Source: Sinisalibacter lacisalsi (lineage in GTDB: Bacteria; Pseudomonadota; Alphaproteobacteria; Rhodobacterales; Rhodobacteraceae). From it: a stretch of DNA of 64,000 nt. Each line of letters begins with the position of its first letter. Position 1 is the stretch's first letter. Under the pieces are notes generated by a model, which worked only from the letters and a program-made list of their open reading frames with translations, searched no databases and was not told the DNA's origin. Made by a program: the position numbers and the translations under genes. The stretch is taken from NCBI RefSeq assembly GCF_014640115.1, contig NZ_BMGI01000001.1, forward strand, positions 704,501 to 768,500. The letters run 5' to 3'. This document shows positions 8,704 to 16,806 of the stretch, one piece after another.

Positions 8704-9608
8704 GCCGGGTTCTCGTCACCGGTGGCACCGGTTTCATCGGCCGCTGGGTCGTGGCCGAGCTGCGCGCGCATGGGCACGACGTAACCGTTTTCGACGCCCG
8801 CCCCAACCCGTCCGCACTGGACGAACTGCGGCCCGGGCTTGCGGCTGAGGTGCGCCTTGTTTCCGGCGATATCGCCGACGGTTCGGTGCGCGATGCAGCT
8901 CAAGGGGCCGACGGGATCGTGCACCTTGCCGGGGTGATGACGGTCGACGCCGCCGCCGATCCGGTGCGGGCGGCGGAGATCAACCTCATCGGCAGCCTTC
9001 ACGTTTTCGAGGCGGCGCGGGCGCATGGCATCGACCGTATCGCCTATGTATCGACGGCGGGGGTGTTCGGGCCGGACGATCCGATCTACCCGCAGCCGAT
9101 GACGCATTACGGCGCGCAGAAACTAGCCATAGAAGGCGCGGCGCGCGCCTACCTGCTCGACCATGGCCTGCCCTCGATCGGGTTTCGCCCCTACATCGTC
9201 TATGGCCCGGGGCAAAGCTCCGGCATTGCCGCCGGCCCTTCGATCGCGATCGGCGCGGCGGCGCGGGGCGAGGCGGCGACGATCCGTTTCTCGGGGCGGG
9301 TCGGATTCGTGCATGTGCGCGACGTGGCGGCACTGATGGTCGCCGCGGTGCGCGCCCCGGTCTCCGGAGCAACGGCCTATACCCTGTGCGGTGAAACCAC
9401 CGGGATGGATGATTTCGTCCGCGAACTCCGGTCGCAGGCCCCCGGGGCGGAGGTGACGATCGAAGGGCCGCCGCTGCGCATTCCGACCGACCTTGCCACG
9501 TCGCCCCTGCCAACGGCTCTTGCCCGGGTTCCGGTTACCGGCGTGTCGGACGGCATCGCGGCCACGCTCGACTTCTACCGCGCTCGGCGCGGCATCGGGG
9601 CCGCATGA
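8700..9608 (+). CDS. NAD-dependent epimerase/dehydratase family protein (extended SDR)
   Basis: 302 residues. The extended-SDR cofactor motif is GGTGFIG (residues ~8-14). The catalytic region is YVSTAGVFGPD followed by YGAQKLAIE, giving the expected Ser/Thr and Tyr-x-x-x-Lys near residues ~118-141. The family epimerises, dehydrates or oxidises sugars and also reduces ring ketones or beta-hydroxy compounds. The start overlaps the stop of the flavoprotein gene (ATGA). It ends the plus-strand operon; the next gene begins 151 bp on and has its own regulatory site. Confidence 0.87.
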   Translation: MSRVLVTGGTGFIGRWVVAELRAHGHDVTVFDARPNPSALDELRPGLAAEVRLVSGDIADGSVRDAAQGADGIVHLAGVMTVDAAADPVRAAEINLIGSLHVFEAARAHGIDRIAYVSTAGVFGPDDPIYPQPMTHYGAQKLAIEGAARAYLLDHGLPSIGFRPYIVYGPGQSSGIAAGPSIAIGAAARGEAATIRFSGRVGFVHVRDVAALMVAAVRAPVSGATAYTLCGETTGMDDFVRELRSQAPGAEVTIEGPPLRIPTDLATSPLPTALARVPVTGVSDGIAATLDFYRARRGIGAA

Positions 9609-9630
9609 GCCGCTCGGCAGGACAAACGAA

Positions 9631-9660
9631 TTGTCCAAGGATTGCCCCGGTTCATCCATT
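9631..9660 (+). promoter_or_regulatory. AraC-type operator A (direct repeat GTCCAA / TCCATT, 21-bp period)
   Basis: Half-sites TTGTCCAA (9631-9638) and CATCCATT (9653-9660) place the shared TCCA at 9634 and 9655, exactly 21 bp apart. Two more sites with the same half-sites and identical period are at 18569-18598 and 19552-19581. Direct repeats two helical turns apart are the classic binding arrangement of AraC/XylS family activators. The site points toward the shikimate-dehydrogenase-like/liv operon, whose ATG is 99 bp downstream. As in site B, TTCTT follows the proximal half-site. Assignment to the AraC protein at 18639-19547 is inference. Confidence 0.7.
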
Positions 9661-9759
9661 TTCTTGCGGTCGGGTTTTGGGGAGTGTCTTTGCCATGGGG
9701 CCAAGTGCGCAGAACGCCAATACCCCAACGGACGGGATGCTCGGGAGGCCAATGCAACC

Positions 9760-10617
9760 ATGACAGGCACAACGGCGAAAGTCCAATCCGAGGCGCTTGC
9801 ACCCGGGGCGGTCACCGGCATCGTGCCGAACGGTGAAACACTGGTCGTGCCGATCGTGGGCGACCCGATCGCGCAGGTGAAGTCGCCCGGCCTGCTCACC
9901 GCGCGCTTCGCGGCGATGGGCGAAAATGTGGTGGTGGTGCCCGCGCATGTCGTCCCGGCGGCGTTCGATACCTTCATGGCGGGCCTGGTGGCCACGAGGA
10001 ACGTGCCCGGCCTCGTCATAACCGTGCCTCACAAGCAGGCCGCGCTCGGCCATTGCGCGGCGCTCACGGAACGGGCGCGGATGGCGGCTTCGGTCAACGT
10101 GATGCGCCGTGGCGAAAAGGGCTGGATCGGCGACAACACCGACGGCATGGGCTATGTCGAGGGCATTCTCGCCGCCGGCGGCGCCGTCGGAGACAAACGG
10201 GTGCTGCTCATCGGCGCGGGCGGTGCGGGCTCGGCCATCGCCTTCGAGTTTCTCGTGCGTGGCGCGGCGAGCCTCGCCATCCACGAAATCGACATCGCAC
10301 GCCGTGACGCGCTCATCGCGCGGCTCGAAACAATGTTTCCCGGCCGCGTTTCGGTCGGGTCCGCCGATCCCACGGGATTCGACATCATCGCCAATGCAAC
10401 GCCGCTCGGCATGCGGGCGGGCGACCCCTTGCCGGTGGAGGTCGACAAGTTGAGCGAGGGCCAGTTCGCGGCCTGCCCGATCACGAGACCTGCCCGCTCG
10501 CCCTTCATCGAAGCGGCGGCGGCAAAAGGATGCCTGACCATGCCGGGGCTCGGCATGTTCAAGGCCCAGGAGGGGCTTCTGGTTGATGCTCTTCTGACTT
10601 TGGAAGCGGATGAATAA
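9760..10617 (+). CDS. Shikimate dehydrogenase-like protein (probably catabolic)
   Basis: 285 residues from an ATG with CGGGAGG about 10 bp upstream; a longer opening from 9493 lies in the epimerase gene and is rejected. Landmarks of the shikimate dehydrogenase family are the substrate-binding KSP near residue 36, the catalytic Lys in ITVPHK (~88), the Asp in NTDG (~127), and the NADP-binding GAGGAGSA (~150). It leads an operon with a full branched-chain-type ABC importer and sits behind AraC operator A. This suggests catabolism of shikimate, quinate or a similar alicyclic acid rather than the biosynthetic AroE role. Direct substrate evidence is absent. Confidence 0.87.
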   Translation: MTGTTAKVQSEALAPGAVTGIVPNGETLVVPIVGDPIAQVKSPGLLTARFAAMGENVVVVPAHVVPAAFDTFMAGLVATRNVPGLVITVPHKQAALGHCAALTERARMAASVNVMRRGEKGWIGDNTDGMGYVEGILAAGGAVGDKRVLLIGAGGAGSAIAFEFLVRGAASLAIHEIDIARRDALIARLETMFPGRVSVGSADPTGFDIIANATPLGMRAGDPLPVEVDKLSEGQFAACPITRPARSPFIEAAAAKGCLTMPGLGMFKAQEGLLVDALLTLEADE

Positions 10618-10635
10618 CACTTCAGGGAGGAAAAC

Positions 10636-11763
10636 ATGATCCGTAAACTTGCAATCACCACCGTGGCTGCCTTCGCGCTCGGCGCGGGTGCCGCCGTGGC
10701 CCAGGTCAAGATCGCCGATGTGGCCGAGCTTTCGGGCGCCGGCGCGGCCGCGGGCGCCGTCTGGCATGATGGCGTGAAGCTGGCCGTCGAAGAGGTCAAC
10801 GCCGCCGGCGGTATCCTCGGCGAGCAGATCGAGCTGGCCGAATACGACAGCCAGACCGATCCGCAGATCAGCCGGGCCATGGTCCAGAAGGCGATCGACG
10901 AGGGCACCTACGTGCTGCTGGGCACGGTCTATTCCTCGTCCACCGTGGTCAACATGCTGGTCGCCCAGCAGAACGGTATGCCGCAGATCACCGGGTCGGA
11001 AAGCCCCACGATCACCGCCAAGGGCAACCCCTACATCTTCCGCACCGCCTTCGGGGCCCAAAAGGGCCTGCCCAAACTCGCCAGCTACCTCAAGGACGGG
11101 CTTGGCGCCGAGAAGATCGCCGTGGTCTGGGCCAACACCGAGTTCGGCCGGGGCGGTTACGACGCCTTCATGGGGCTGGTCGACGATTTCGGCTTCGAGA
11201 TCGTTGCCGATGTGCCGACAGAGCAGGCGCAGGTTGATTTCGCCTCCGATGTCGCCAAGGTCAAATCCTCCGGTGCCGATGCGGTCTTCGTCTACCTCAC
11301 CGAGGAAGAAAGCGCGCGCTTCCTGATCGAGGCCAACAAGCAGAGCCTCGACCTGCCGATGGGCGGCGATACCGTGCTGATCTCGCAAAAGGTGATCGAC
11401 CTCGCCGGCGACGCCGCCAACGGGGCCTTCGGACACGTCGGCCTGACCGCCGAAGCACCGGTGCCCGCGATCAAGGAGATGGCCGCGAAGTTCCAGGAAG
11501 AGTTCGGCTACGGCGCCGACCACAACGCGATCAAGGGCTATATCGGCGTCTACATGATCAAGTACGTCACCGAGCAGATCGGCGAGTTCGACCGCGAGAA
11601 ATTCGCCGAAACGCTGCGTGGTCTCTGCCTCGACGCCGAAACCCACCCGGGCATCCTGATGGATACCTGCTGGGACGAAACCGGCGAGATGAGCCGCGAG
11701 AGCTTCCTCGTGGAGGTGGTTGACGGCGCACAGCAGATCACCCAGACCCTCCCCGCGAACTGA
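10636..11763 (+). CDS. Branched-chain amino acid-type ABC transporter substrate-binding protein
   Basis: 375 residues with an N-terminal signal peptide (MIRKLAITTVAAFALG, cleavage likely after AVAQ or AAVA near residue 23). The mature part is a LivK-type periplasmic binding protein: KIADVAELSGAGAAAG at the start of the fold, then LAVEEVNAAGGILGEQIEL. It is 18 bp after the shikimate-dehydrogenase-like gene with GGGAGGAAA before the ATG. LivK-type receptors bind amino acids but also aromatic and alicyclic acids, which fits the neighbouring catabolic genes. A GC-rich hairpin with a T-run follows the stop, which may raise its dose relative to the permeases. Confidence 0.9.
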   Translation: MIRKLAITTVAAFALGAGAAVAQVKIADVAELSGAGAAAGAVWHDGVKLAVEEVNAAGGILGEQIELAEYDSQTDPQISRAMVQKAIDEGTYVLLGTVYSSSTVVNMLVAQQNGMPQITGSESPTITAKGNPYIFRTAFGAQKGLPKLASYLKDGLGAEKIAVVWANTEFGRGGYDAFMGLVDDFGFEIVADVPTEQAQVDFASDVAKVKSSGADAVFVYLTEEESARFLIEANKQSLDLPMGGDTVLISQKVIDLAGDAANGAFGHVGLTAEAPVPAIKEMAAKFQEEFGYGADHNAIKGYIGVYMIKYVTEQIGEFDREKFAETLRGLCLDAETHPGILMDTCWDETGEMSRESFLVEVVDGAQQITQTLPAN

Positions 11764-11775
11764 TCGTTCGCAAGC

Positions 11776-11808
11776 ACGGGCGGCGCCTGACACGGCGTCG
11801 CCCGTTTT
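11776..11808 (+). terminator. Hairpin plus T-run between substrate-binding protein and permease genes
   Basis: A 12-bp stem (left arm 11776-11787, right arm 11794-11805, one G-T pair) with a 6-nt loop starts 12 bp after the binding-protein stop and ends in TTTT. It has the form of a weak intrinsic terminator or an mRNA-stabilising hairpin. Its place directly after the binding-protein gene and before the permease genes fits partial termination giving excess receptor. Confidence 0.6.
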
Positions 11809-11844
11809 GCACCTGAACACCGCTTGAATCGGAGGCGCGGGCGC

Positions 11845-12723
11845 ATGTCCGAATTTTTCCAGCTCATCGTATCGGGGCTTTCGACCGGGTCGATCTATGC
11901 CCTCGCCGCTGTCGGTTTCACCCTGCTGTGGCAGGCATCGCAGACCATCAACTTCGCCCAGGGCGAGTTCGTCATGCTGCCGGCCTTTTTGGTCCTGGCG
12001 CTTTCGGTCAAGCTCGGGTTCCCGCTCTGGCTGGCCATGCCGCTCGCCATAATCCTCGCGGTGCTGATCCTCGGCGTGCTGTTCAAGCGCCTCGTCGTCG
12101 AGCCGATGATCAAGCACGGCACCCTGCCGCTGGTGATCGCCACCATCGCGCTGGGCGTTCTGCTCAAGGAAATGGTCAAGGAGTTCTACTCGCCCCTCGG
12201 CCAGCCGTTCCCCAGCCTGTTTCCGCAGGACGTGGTCACGATATTCGGCGCGGTGATCTCGATCCCCGACATCGCCAATTTCGTCATCGCGATGGGCGCG
12301 ATTGTCGCGCTGCAGCTTTTTCTCGGCGGCACCCGCACCGGACGCTCGATGCAGGCCACGGCGCAGAACCCCGACGTTGCCCAGATTCTCGGCGTCGATA
12401 TCAAGCGGATGGTGCTCTACACATTCATGATCAACGGCGCACTGGCCGCCATCGCCTCGATCCTGATCACGCCGATCTACCTCGCCAAGTTCTCCAATGG
12501 TGAGACCCTCGGGCTGATCGCCTTCATCGCGGCCATCGTCGGCGGCTTCAACCAGATCCGCGGCGCGCTCGTCGGCGGCCTCCTGATCGGCATCATCGAC
12601 AACCTCTCGGCCACCTATGTTTCGGCCGAATACCGCCAGGCGCTGCCGCTGATCCTGCTCATTGTTATCATCCTGATCCGGCCGCAGGGCCTGCTTGGAA
12701 CCTCGGAGGGACGCACGGTATGA
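11845..12723 (+). CDS. Branched-chain amino acid-type ABC transporter permease (LivH-like)
   Basis: 292 residues from an ATG with GGAGG 10 bp upstream. Strongly hydrophobic throughout, with about eight membrane segments. It begins FFQLIVSGLSTGSIYALAAVG, shown here in part, which is the LivH signature. The family pairs with LivM to form the inner-membrane pore of HAAT importers. The stop overlaps the LivM ATG by 4 bp. It belongs to the AraC-operator-A operon with the shikimate-dehydrogenase-like gene. Confidence 0.92.
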   Translation: MSEFFQLIVSGLSTGSIYALAAVGFTLLWQASQTINFAQGEFVMLPAFLVLALSVKLGFPLWLAMPLAIILAVLILGVLFKRLVVEPMIKHGTLPLVIATIALGVLLKEMVKEFYSPLGQPFPSLFPQDVVTIFGAVISIPDIANFVIAMGAIVALQLFLGGTRTGRSMQATAQNPDVAQILGVDIKRMVLYTFMINGALAAIASILITPIYLAKFSNGETLGLIAFIAAIVGGFNQIRGALVGGLLIGIIDNLSATYVSAEYRQALPLILLIVIILIRPQGLLGTSEGRTV

Positions 12724-13694
12724 CGCGCAAATCCATCCTATTCACGCTCGTTGCGCTGATTGCCCTGATTCTGGTGCCGCTCGGTCAGGGCAATTACATC
12801 ATCTACGTTCTCACGTCCTGGCTGGTGTTCTCCATCGCCGCGATGGGGCTCAACCTCACGCTCGGCTATGCCGGCCAGATCAGCCTCGCGCAGGCGGCCT
12901 TCATGGGTATCGGCGCCTATATTGCCGCGCTGATCACGCTGGCGGGTTATCACTGGGTGCTGGGCTGGCTCGCCGCGATGGGGGGGACCTTCGTCATCGG
13001 CCTTCTGCTCGGCTACCCGGCCCTGCGCGTTCAGCATCATTTTCTCGCCTTCGTGACGCTCGCCTTCAACACGCTCGTCTTTCTCGTGCTGCGCAACGAG
13101 GATTGGCTGACCGGCGGCTCCCACGGCCTTGTCGGCATGCCGCGGCCCAACTTCTTCGGCCTTTCGACCGGCACGAACCTCGAGTTCTATTACTTCACGC
13201 TCGTTCTCTTCGTGATCTCCGGGGCGATCTTCTACTGGATCGTGAATTCGCCCTGGGGCCGGGCCTTCAAGGCGCTGCGCGAAAACCCGGTGCGGGCCGA
13301 GAGCCTCGGCGTCGATACCCGCCGCATCACGCTGCTGGCCTTCGCCATCGGCTCGGCCTTCGGCGGCGGCGCGGGTGCGATCATGTCGCCGCTGGTGCAG
13401 TTCATCGAGCCCGGGTCGTTCGCCTTCATCCATTCGCTGAAGATCCTGCTCATGGTGGTGGTCGGCGGCGCGGGCTTCTTCTTCGGCCCGATCCTGGGCG
13501 CGGCGGTGGTGATCCTGCTGCCCGAGTTCCTGCGCTTCACCGAAGGCTACTACCTGATGATCTACGCCAGCCTCGTGATCGTGCTGATGATCTATTCGCC
13601 GAGTGGGCTGATCGGCGCCGGCCAGAAGCTCTACGCCCGCCTCCGGCCCGGCCGGGAAACCCGCAAAGACATGGAGAAGGGGGCCCAGTTGTGA
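12720..13694 (+). CDS. Branched-chain amino acid-type ABC transporter permease (LivM-like)
   Basis: 324 residues, hydrophobic, with the LivM signature NLTLGYAGQISLAQAAFMGIG around residue 43 (given in part) and GRAFKALRENPVRAESLGVD around residue 180, the cytoplasmic loop that contacts the ATPases. It overlaps LivH by 4 bp at its start, and its TGA overlaps the GTG of the LivG-like gene. It forms the second half of the transmembrane channel of this importer. Confidence 0.92.
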   Translation: MTRKSILFTLVALIALILVPLGQGNYIIYVLTSWLVFSIAAMGLNLTLGYAGQISLAQAAFMGIGAYIAALITLAGYHWVLGWLAAMGGTFVIGLLLGYPALRVQHHFLAFVTLAFNTLVFLVLRNEDWLTGGSHGLVGMPRPNFFGLSTGTNLEFYYFTLVLFVISGAIFYWIVNSPWGRAFKALRENPVRAESLGVDTRRITLLAFAIGSAFGGGAGAIMSPLVQFIEPGSFAFIHSLKILLMVVVGGAGFFFGPILGAAVVILLPEFLRFTEGYYLMIYASLVIVLMIYSPSGLIGAGQKLYARLRPGRETRKDMEKGAQL

Positions 13695-14437
13695 GTGACT
13701 CCGTCCTTTCCGTCCGCAACATATCGAAGTCTTTTGGTGGCATCCACGCGGTGCGCGATGTGTCCTTCGATGTCGAGAAGGGTGAGGTGCTTGGCCTTAT
13801 CGGTCCGAACGGCTCGGGCAAGTCGACGCTGTTCAACTGCGTGCTCGGCCAGCTCCGGCCCGACCGGGGCGAGGTGCAGATCAATGGCCACCGCGTGGGC
13901 AACATGCGGGCCTCGCGGCTCAACAAGCTGGGCGTGGGGCGCACCTTCCAGCAGCTCTCGGTCTTCCCCCAGATGTCGGTGCTCGATAACATCATCCTTG
14001 CCGGGCAGGAGCATCACGGCAATATGGCCACCCGCCTGTTCGGCCCCTCCGACGCGGGGCTGACGAAAGAGGCCGATCAGCTGATCGCCTTCTTCCGGCT
14101 CGAACATCTGCGCGACGAGATGGCGGGCAGCCTGTCCTATGGCCAGCAGAAGCTCGTCGACGCCGCCATGGCCTTCATGGCCGGGCCTTCGCTCGTGCTG
14201 CTCGACGAACCGGCCGGGGGGGTGAACCTGACCATGCTCGGCAACCTGCGCGAGCGGCTGGAGACCTATAACCGCGAACATGGCACCACCTTCGTGGTGA
14301 TCGAACATAACATGGAATTCGTCATGTCGCTCTGCACCCGGATCATCGTGCTCGCCGAGGGCGCGATCATCGCCGAGGGAACGCCGGACGAGATCCGGTC
14401 GAACCAGCAGGTCATCGACGCATATCTTGGAGGCTGA
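13691..14437 (+). CDS. Branched-chain amino acid-type ABC transporter ATP-binding protein (LivG-like)
   Basis: 248 residues from a GTG start that overlaps the LivM stop (GTGA). Walker A GPNGSGKST is near residue 38, the ABC signature LSYGQQKLVDAAMAF near 148, Walker B LVLLDEPAGGVN near 170, and the H-loop His in VVIEHNMEFV. The LivG-type PAGGVN D-loop separates it from LivF. An open frame continues upstream to 12695, but that part lies over the LivM gene and is not coding. It is a cytoplasmic ATPase of the LivKHMGF-like importer. Confidence 0.92.
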   Translation: MSDSVLSVRNISKSFGGIHAVRDVSFDVEKGEVLGLIGPNGSGKSTLFNCVLGQLRPDRGEVQINGHRVGNMRASRLNKLGVGRTFQQLSVFPQMSVLDNIILAGQEHHGNMATRLFGPSDAGLTKEADQLIAFFRLEHLRDEMAGSLSYGQQKLVDAAMAFMAGPSLVLLDEPAGGVNLTMLGNLRERLETYNREHGTTFVVIEHNMEFVMSLCTRIIVLAEGAIIAEGTPDEIRSNQQVIDAYLGG

Positions 14438-14440
14438 CGG

Positions 14441-15169
14441 ATGCTAGAACTCAAGGACATCTACGGCGGCTATGGCAAGATCACGATCCTGAACGGCACC
14501 TCGTTCAAGATCCCGCGCGCCTCGATCACCACCGTGATCGGCCCTAACGGCGCGGGTAAATCGACCGTGTTCAAGGCGATCTTCGGCCTGCTCAACATCC
14601 ATTCGGGACAGATCCTGCTCGAAGGCACCGACGTGACCGGCCGCACCCCCAAGCAGATGATCGACGCCGGGGTCACCTACGTGCCGCAAGGGCGCAACGT
14701 GGTGCCGCAACTCTCCGTCTATCACAACCTCGAGCTTGGCGGCATCACCGCGCGCGACCAGCGCAAGCTGCGCGACCGGATCGAACAGGTGATGGACCAG
14801 TTCCCGATGCTGCGCGAGTTTCGCAACCGCAAGGCCGTCGAGCTTTCCGGCGGCCAGCAGAAGCAGCTCGAGGTCGCGCGTGCGCTCCTGCTTGATCCCA
14901 AGCTCATGCTGGTCGATGAGCCGTCCATCGGCCTCTCGCCCAATCTGGTGAAGGATGTCTTTCGCACCTTGCAAGACCTGCGCGACCAGGGCGTGACCAT
15001 CCTCATGGTGGAGCAGAACGCCAAGTCGGCGCTGGCGGTCTCGGATTACGGGCTGGTGCTGGAACTCGGACAGGCCAGGATGCACGACGAAGCCGCCAAA
15101 CTGCTTGCAGATCCGCGGGTCGGCCACCTCTTCCTCGGTGGCCATATCGACGAGGAAGAGACGGCCTGA
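14441..15169 (+). CDS. Branched-chain amino acid-type ABC transporter ATP-binding protein (LivF-like)
   Basis: 242 residues. Walker A GPNGAGKST is near residue 32, the signature LSGGQQKQLEVARAL near 138, Walker B LMLVDEPSIGLSP near 158, and the H-loop region MVEQNAK. The VPQGRNVVPQLSVYHNL stretch is typical of LivF. It is 3 bp after the LivG-like stop and is the last gene of the operon. An intergenic repeat with a GC-rich hairpin follows, in the gap to the convergent SDR gene. Confidence 0.92.
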   Translation: MLELKDIYGGYGKITILNGTSFKIPRASITTVIGPNGAGKSTVFKAIFGLLNIHSGQILLEGTDVTGRTPKQMIDAGVTYVPQGRNVVPQLSVYHNLELGGITARDQRKLRDRIEQVMDQFPMLREFRNRKAVELSGGQQKQLEVARALLLDPKLMLVDEPSIGLSPNLVKDVFRTLQDLRDQGVTILMVEQNAKSALAVSDYGLVLELGQARMHDEAAKLLADPRVGHLFLGGHIDEEETA

Positions 15170-15206
15170 CCGCGCCGCGCGCGCCTCACCACAGGCCCGG
15201 CTGACC

Positions 15207-15273
15207 GGGGCTTCTTGGGTCCGAAAATACCTTGGGGGTGAATGGCGAAGCCAGAGGGGGGCAAGGCCCCCTC
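15207..15273. repeat. Dispersed intergenic repeat with hairpin, copy 1
   Basis: The core CTTCTTGGGTC-C-GAAAATACC at 15211-15231 is followed by a GGGGG run and a GGGGGGC-AAG-GCCCCC hairpin ending near 15272. A second copy with the same order lies at 45310-45360. Copies sit only in gaps at gene ends. Here it lies between the convergent LivF-like and SDR genes, where the hairpin could act as a bidirectional terminator. I recall similar elements in many Rhodobacterales intergenic regions; that is memory, not a search. Confidence 0.65.
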
Positions 15274-15281
15274 GCACGACC

Positions 15282-16031
15282 TCAGCTGGGATGGGCGTCG
15301 CCGAAATCGCCGAACGCGGCCCATCCGCCGTCGACGGAAAGCGTCACTCCGGTGATCGCGCTGGCGGCGGGGGAGGCAAGAAACCAGATCGCCTCCGCAA
15401 TCTCGGCCGGTTCGACCAAACGGCCCATCGGCACCCTGCGCTCGATCGCGGCAAGGTCGATCCGGCCTGCGTCCACCAATTTGCGCACCAGCTTGGTTCC
15501 GGCGTAGCCCGGCGCCACCGCGTTCACCCGAACGCCCGCCTCCGCCCATTCGCAGGCCAGCGAGCGCGTCATCATCGCGATGCCGGCCTTGGCCGCGCCA
15601 TAGGCATTGCGCCGGGGCAGGCCCACGACTCCCGCGATCGAAGAGAGGTTTACGATCGCGCCGCCGCCTTGGCCGATCATCCGGCGCGCCGTCTCGCGCG
15701 CGACCAGGAAAGCCCCGGCGAGGTGCACGTCGAGAACCCGGCGGAAGTGCGCGATCTCCTGCTCCAGCGTCGGCAGGTGACTGTCGCCGATCCCGGCGTT
15801 GTTCACCAGCACGTCCACCCGGTCGAGCCCGGCGAGAAGGGTGCGCACGGCGTCTTCATCGGTCACGTCGAGGCTGTGGCCTTCGTGTTCTGGCCCAAGC
15901 GCGTCGGCGGCATCGGCCGCCCCGGAGAGATCGGCGATAACCACGCGGTAGCCGCGCGCCGCGAACAGCTCGGCGGTGGTCCGGCCGATCCCCTCGGCGC
16001 CGCCGGTGATCAGGGCGACAGGATCAGTCAT
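15282..16031 (-). CDS. SDR family NAD(P)-dependent oxidoreductase
   Basis: 249 residues, the classical SDR length. Cofactor motif GGAEGIG (~residues 10-16), NNAG (~85), catalytic Ser in NLSSIAG (~132) and Tyr-x-x-x-Lys in YGAAK (~146). The C-terminus has the usual ITGVTLSVDGGW. The family interconverts hydroxyls and ketones. The start overlaps the stop of the next SDR gene by 8 bp, making it the third gene of the flavoprotein-SDR-SDR operon behind AraC operator C. Two SDRs beside a KstD-like flavoprotein fit oxidation of two ring hydroxyls, though this is inference. Confidence 0.9.
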   Translation of the reverse strand: MTDPVALITGGAEGIGRTTAELFAARGYRVVIADLSGAADAADALGPEHEGHSLDVTDEDAVRTLLAGLDRVDVLVNNAGIGDSHLPTLEQEIAHFRRVLDVHLAGAFLVARETARRMIGQGGGAIVNLSSIAGVVGLPRRNAYGAAKAGIAMMTRSLACEWAEAGVRVNAVAPGYAGTKLVRKLVDAGRIDLAAIERRVPMGRLVEPAEIAEAIWFLASPAASAITGVTLSVDGGWAAFGDFGDAHPS

Positions 16032-16806
16032 CGGCGTAGCCGGGGCGCGGCACGTGGCTCATGAGCGTCTGCCCGTAGCCGCCGTCCACCAGCACCTCCT
16101 GTCCGGAGATGTAGCTGGCGCGCGCCGAGGCGAAGAACAGCACCGCCTCGGCGATGTCTTCCACCCGGCCGATCCGGCGCAGGGGCACCACCGCCTCGCG
16201 CGCCGCCTTGGTGCGGCTGTCGGCGTAGAAGGTTTCCGAGAGCGGCGTGCGGACGAGCCCGGGCGAGACGACGTTAGAGCGCACCCCGCGCGGCCCCCAT
16301 TCGAAGGCAAGCTGGCGCGACAGCATCGAAACCCCGGCTTTCGAGGCGGAATAGGCGTTGGAAAACGCCTGCTGGTGGTTGCCCGAGATCGAGCCTACAT
16401 GCACCAGAGCCCCCGCACCTCGCTCCAGCATCCCGCGCCCGAAGGCCTGGGCGCAGCGCAGATAGCCGGTGAGATTGACCGACAGCATCCTTTCCCAGTC
16501 CACGATGTCGATCTCGTCGAGATTGCCGGGCGAGAGGAGGGCGGCGTTGTTGACAAGGATATCGGCGGGGCCGAGCCTGGCCTCGACGGCGTCAACCGCC
16601 GCGGCCACGCTCGCGGCGTCGCTCACGTCGCAGGTGACGGCGAGCCCGCCGGTTTCGCGTGCCGCCGCTTGCGCGGCCTCCCCGTTGAGGTCGAGCAGCG
16701 CCACCTTCGCACCGGCGCCGGCAAAGGCGGCCGCAATCGCCGTGCCGATCCCGCCGCCCGCACCCGTGACGACGGCAACCTTGCCTTCCAGCCCGAGCCA
16801 ACTCAT
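16024..16806 (-). CDS. SDR family NAD(P)-dependent oxidoreductase
   Basis: 260 residues. Cofactor motif TGAGGGIG (~14-21), NNAA (~88) in place of the commoner NNAG, catalytic Ser in GSISGN (~140) and YSASK (~153). The C-terminal ISGQEVLVDGGYGQTLMS is typical. It overlaps the flavoprotein stop by 4 bp. It is a cytoplasmic alcohol/ketone oxidoreductase of unknown substrate in the same operon as the neighbouring SDR and flavoprotein. Confidence 0.9.
   Translation of the reverse strand: MSWLGLEGKVAVVTGAGGGIGTAIAAAFAGAGAKVALLDLNGEAAQAAARETGGLAVTCDVSDAASVAAAVDAVEARLGPADILVNNAALLSPGNLDEIDIVDWERMLSVNLTGYLRCAQAFGRGMLERGAGALVHVGSISGNHQQAFSNAYSASKAGVSMLSRQLAFEWGPRGVRSNVVSPGLVRTPLSETFYADSRTKAAREAVVPLRRIGRVEDIAEAVLFFASARASYISGQEVLVDGGYGQTLMSHVPRPGYADD

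Noticed and set aside
9652-12117. 821-codon open frame on the minus strand
   Set aside because: It is antisense to the shikimate-dehydrogenase-like, LivK-like and LivH-like genes, with no start site or recognisable domain; long antisense frames are expected at this GC content.
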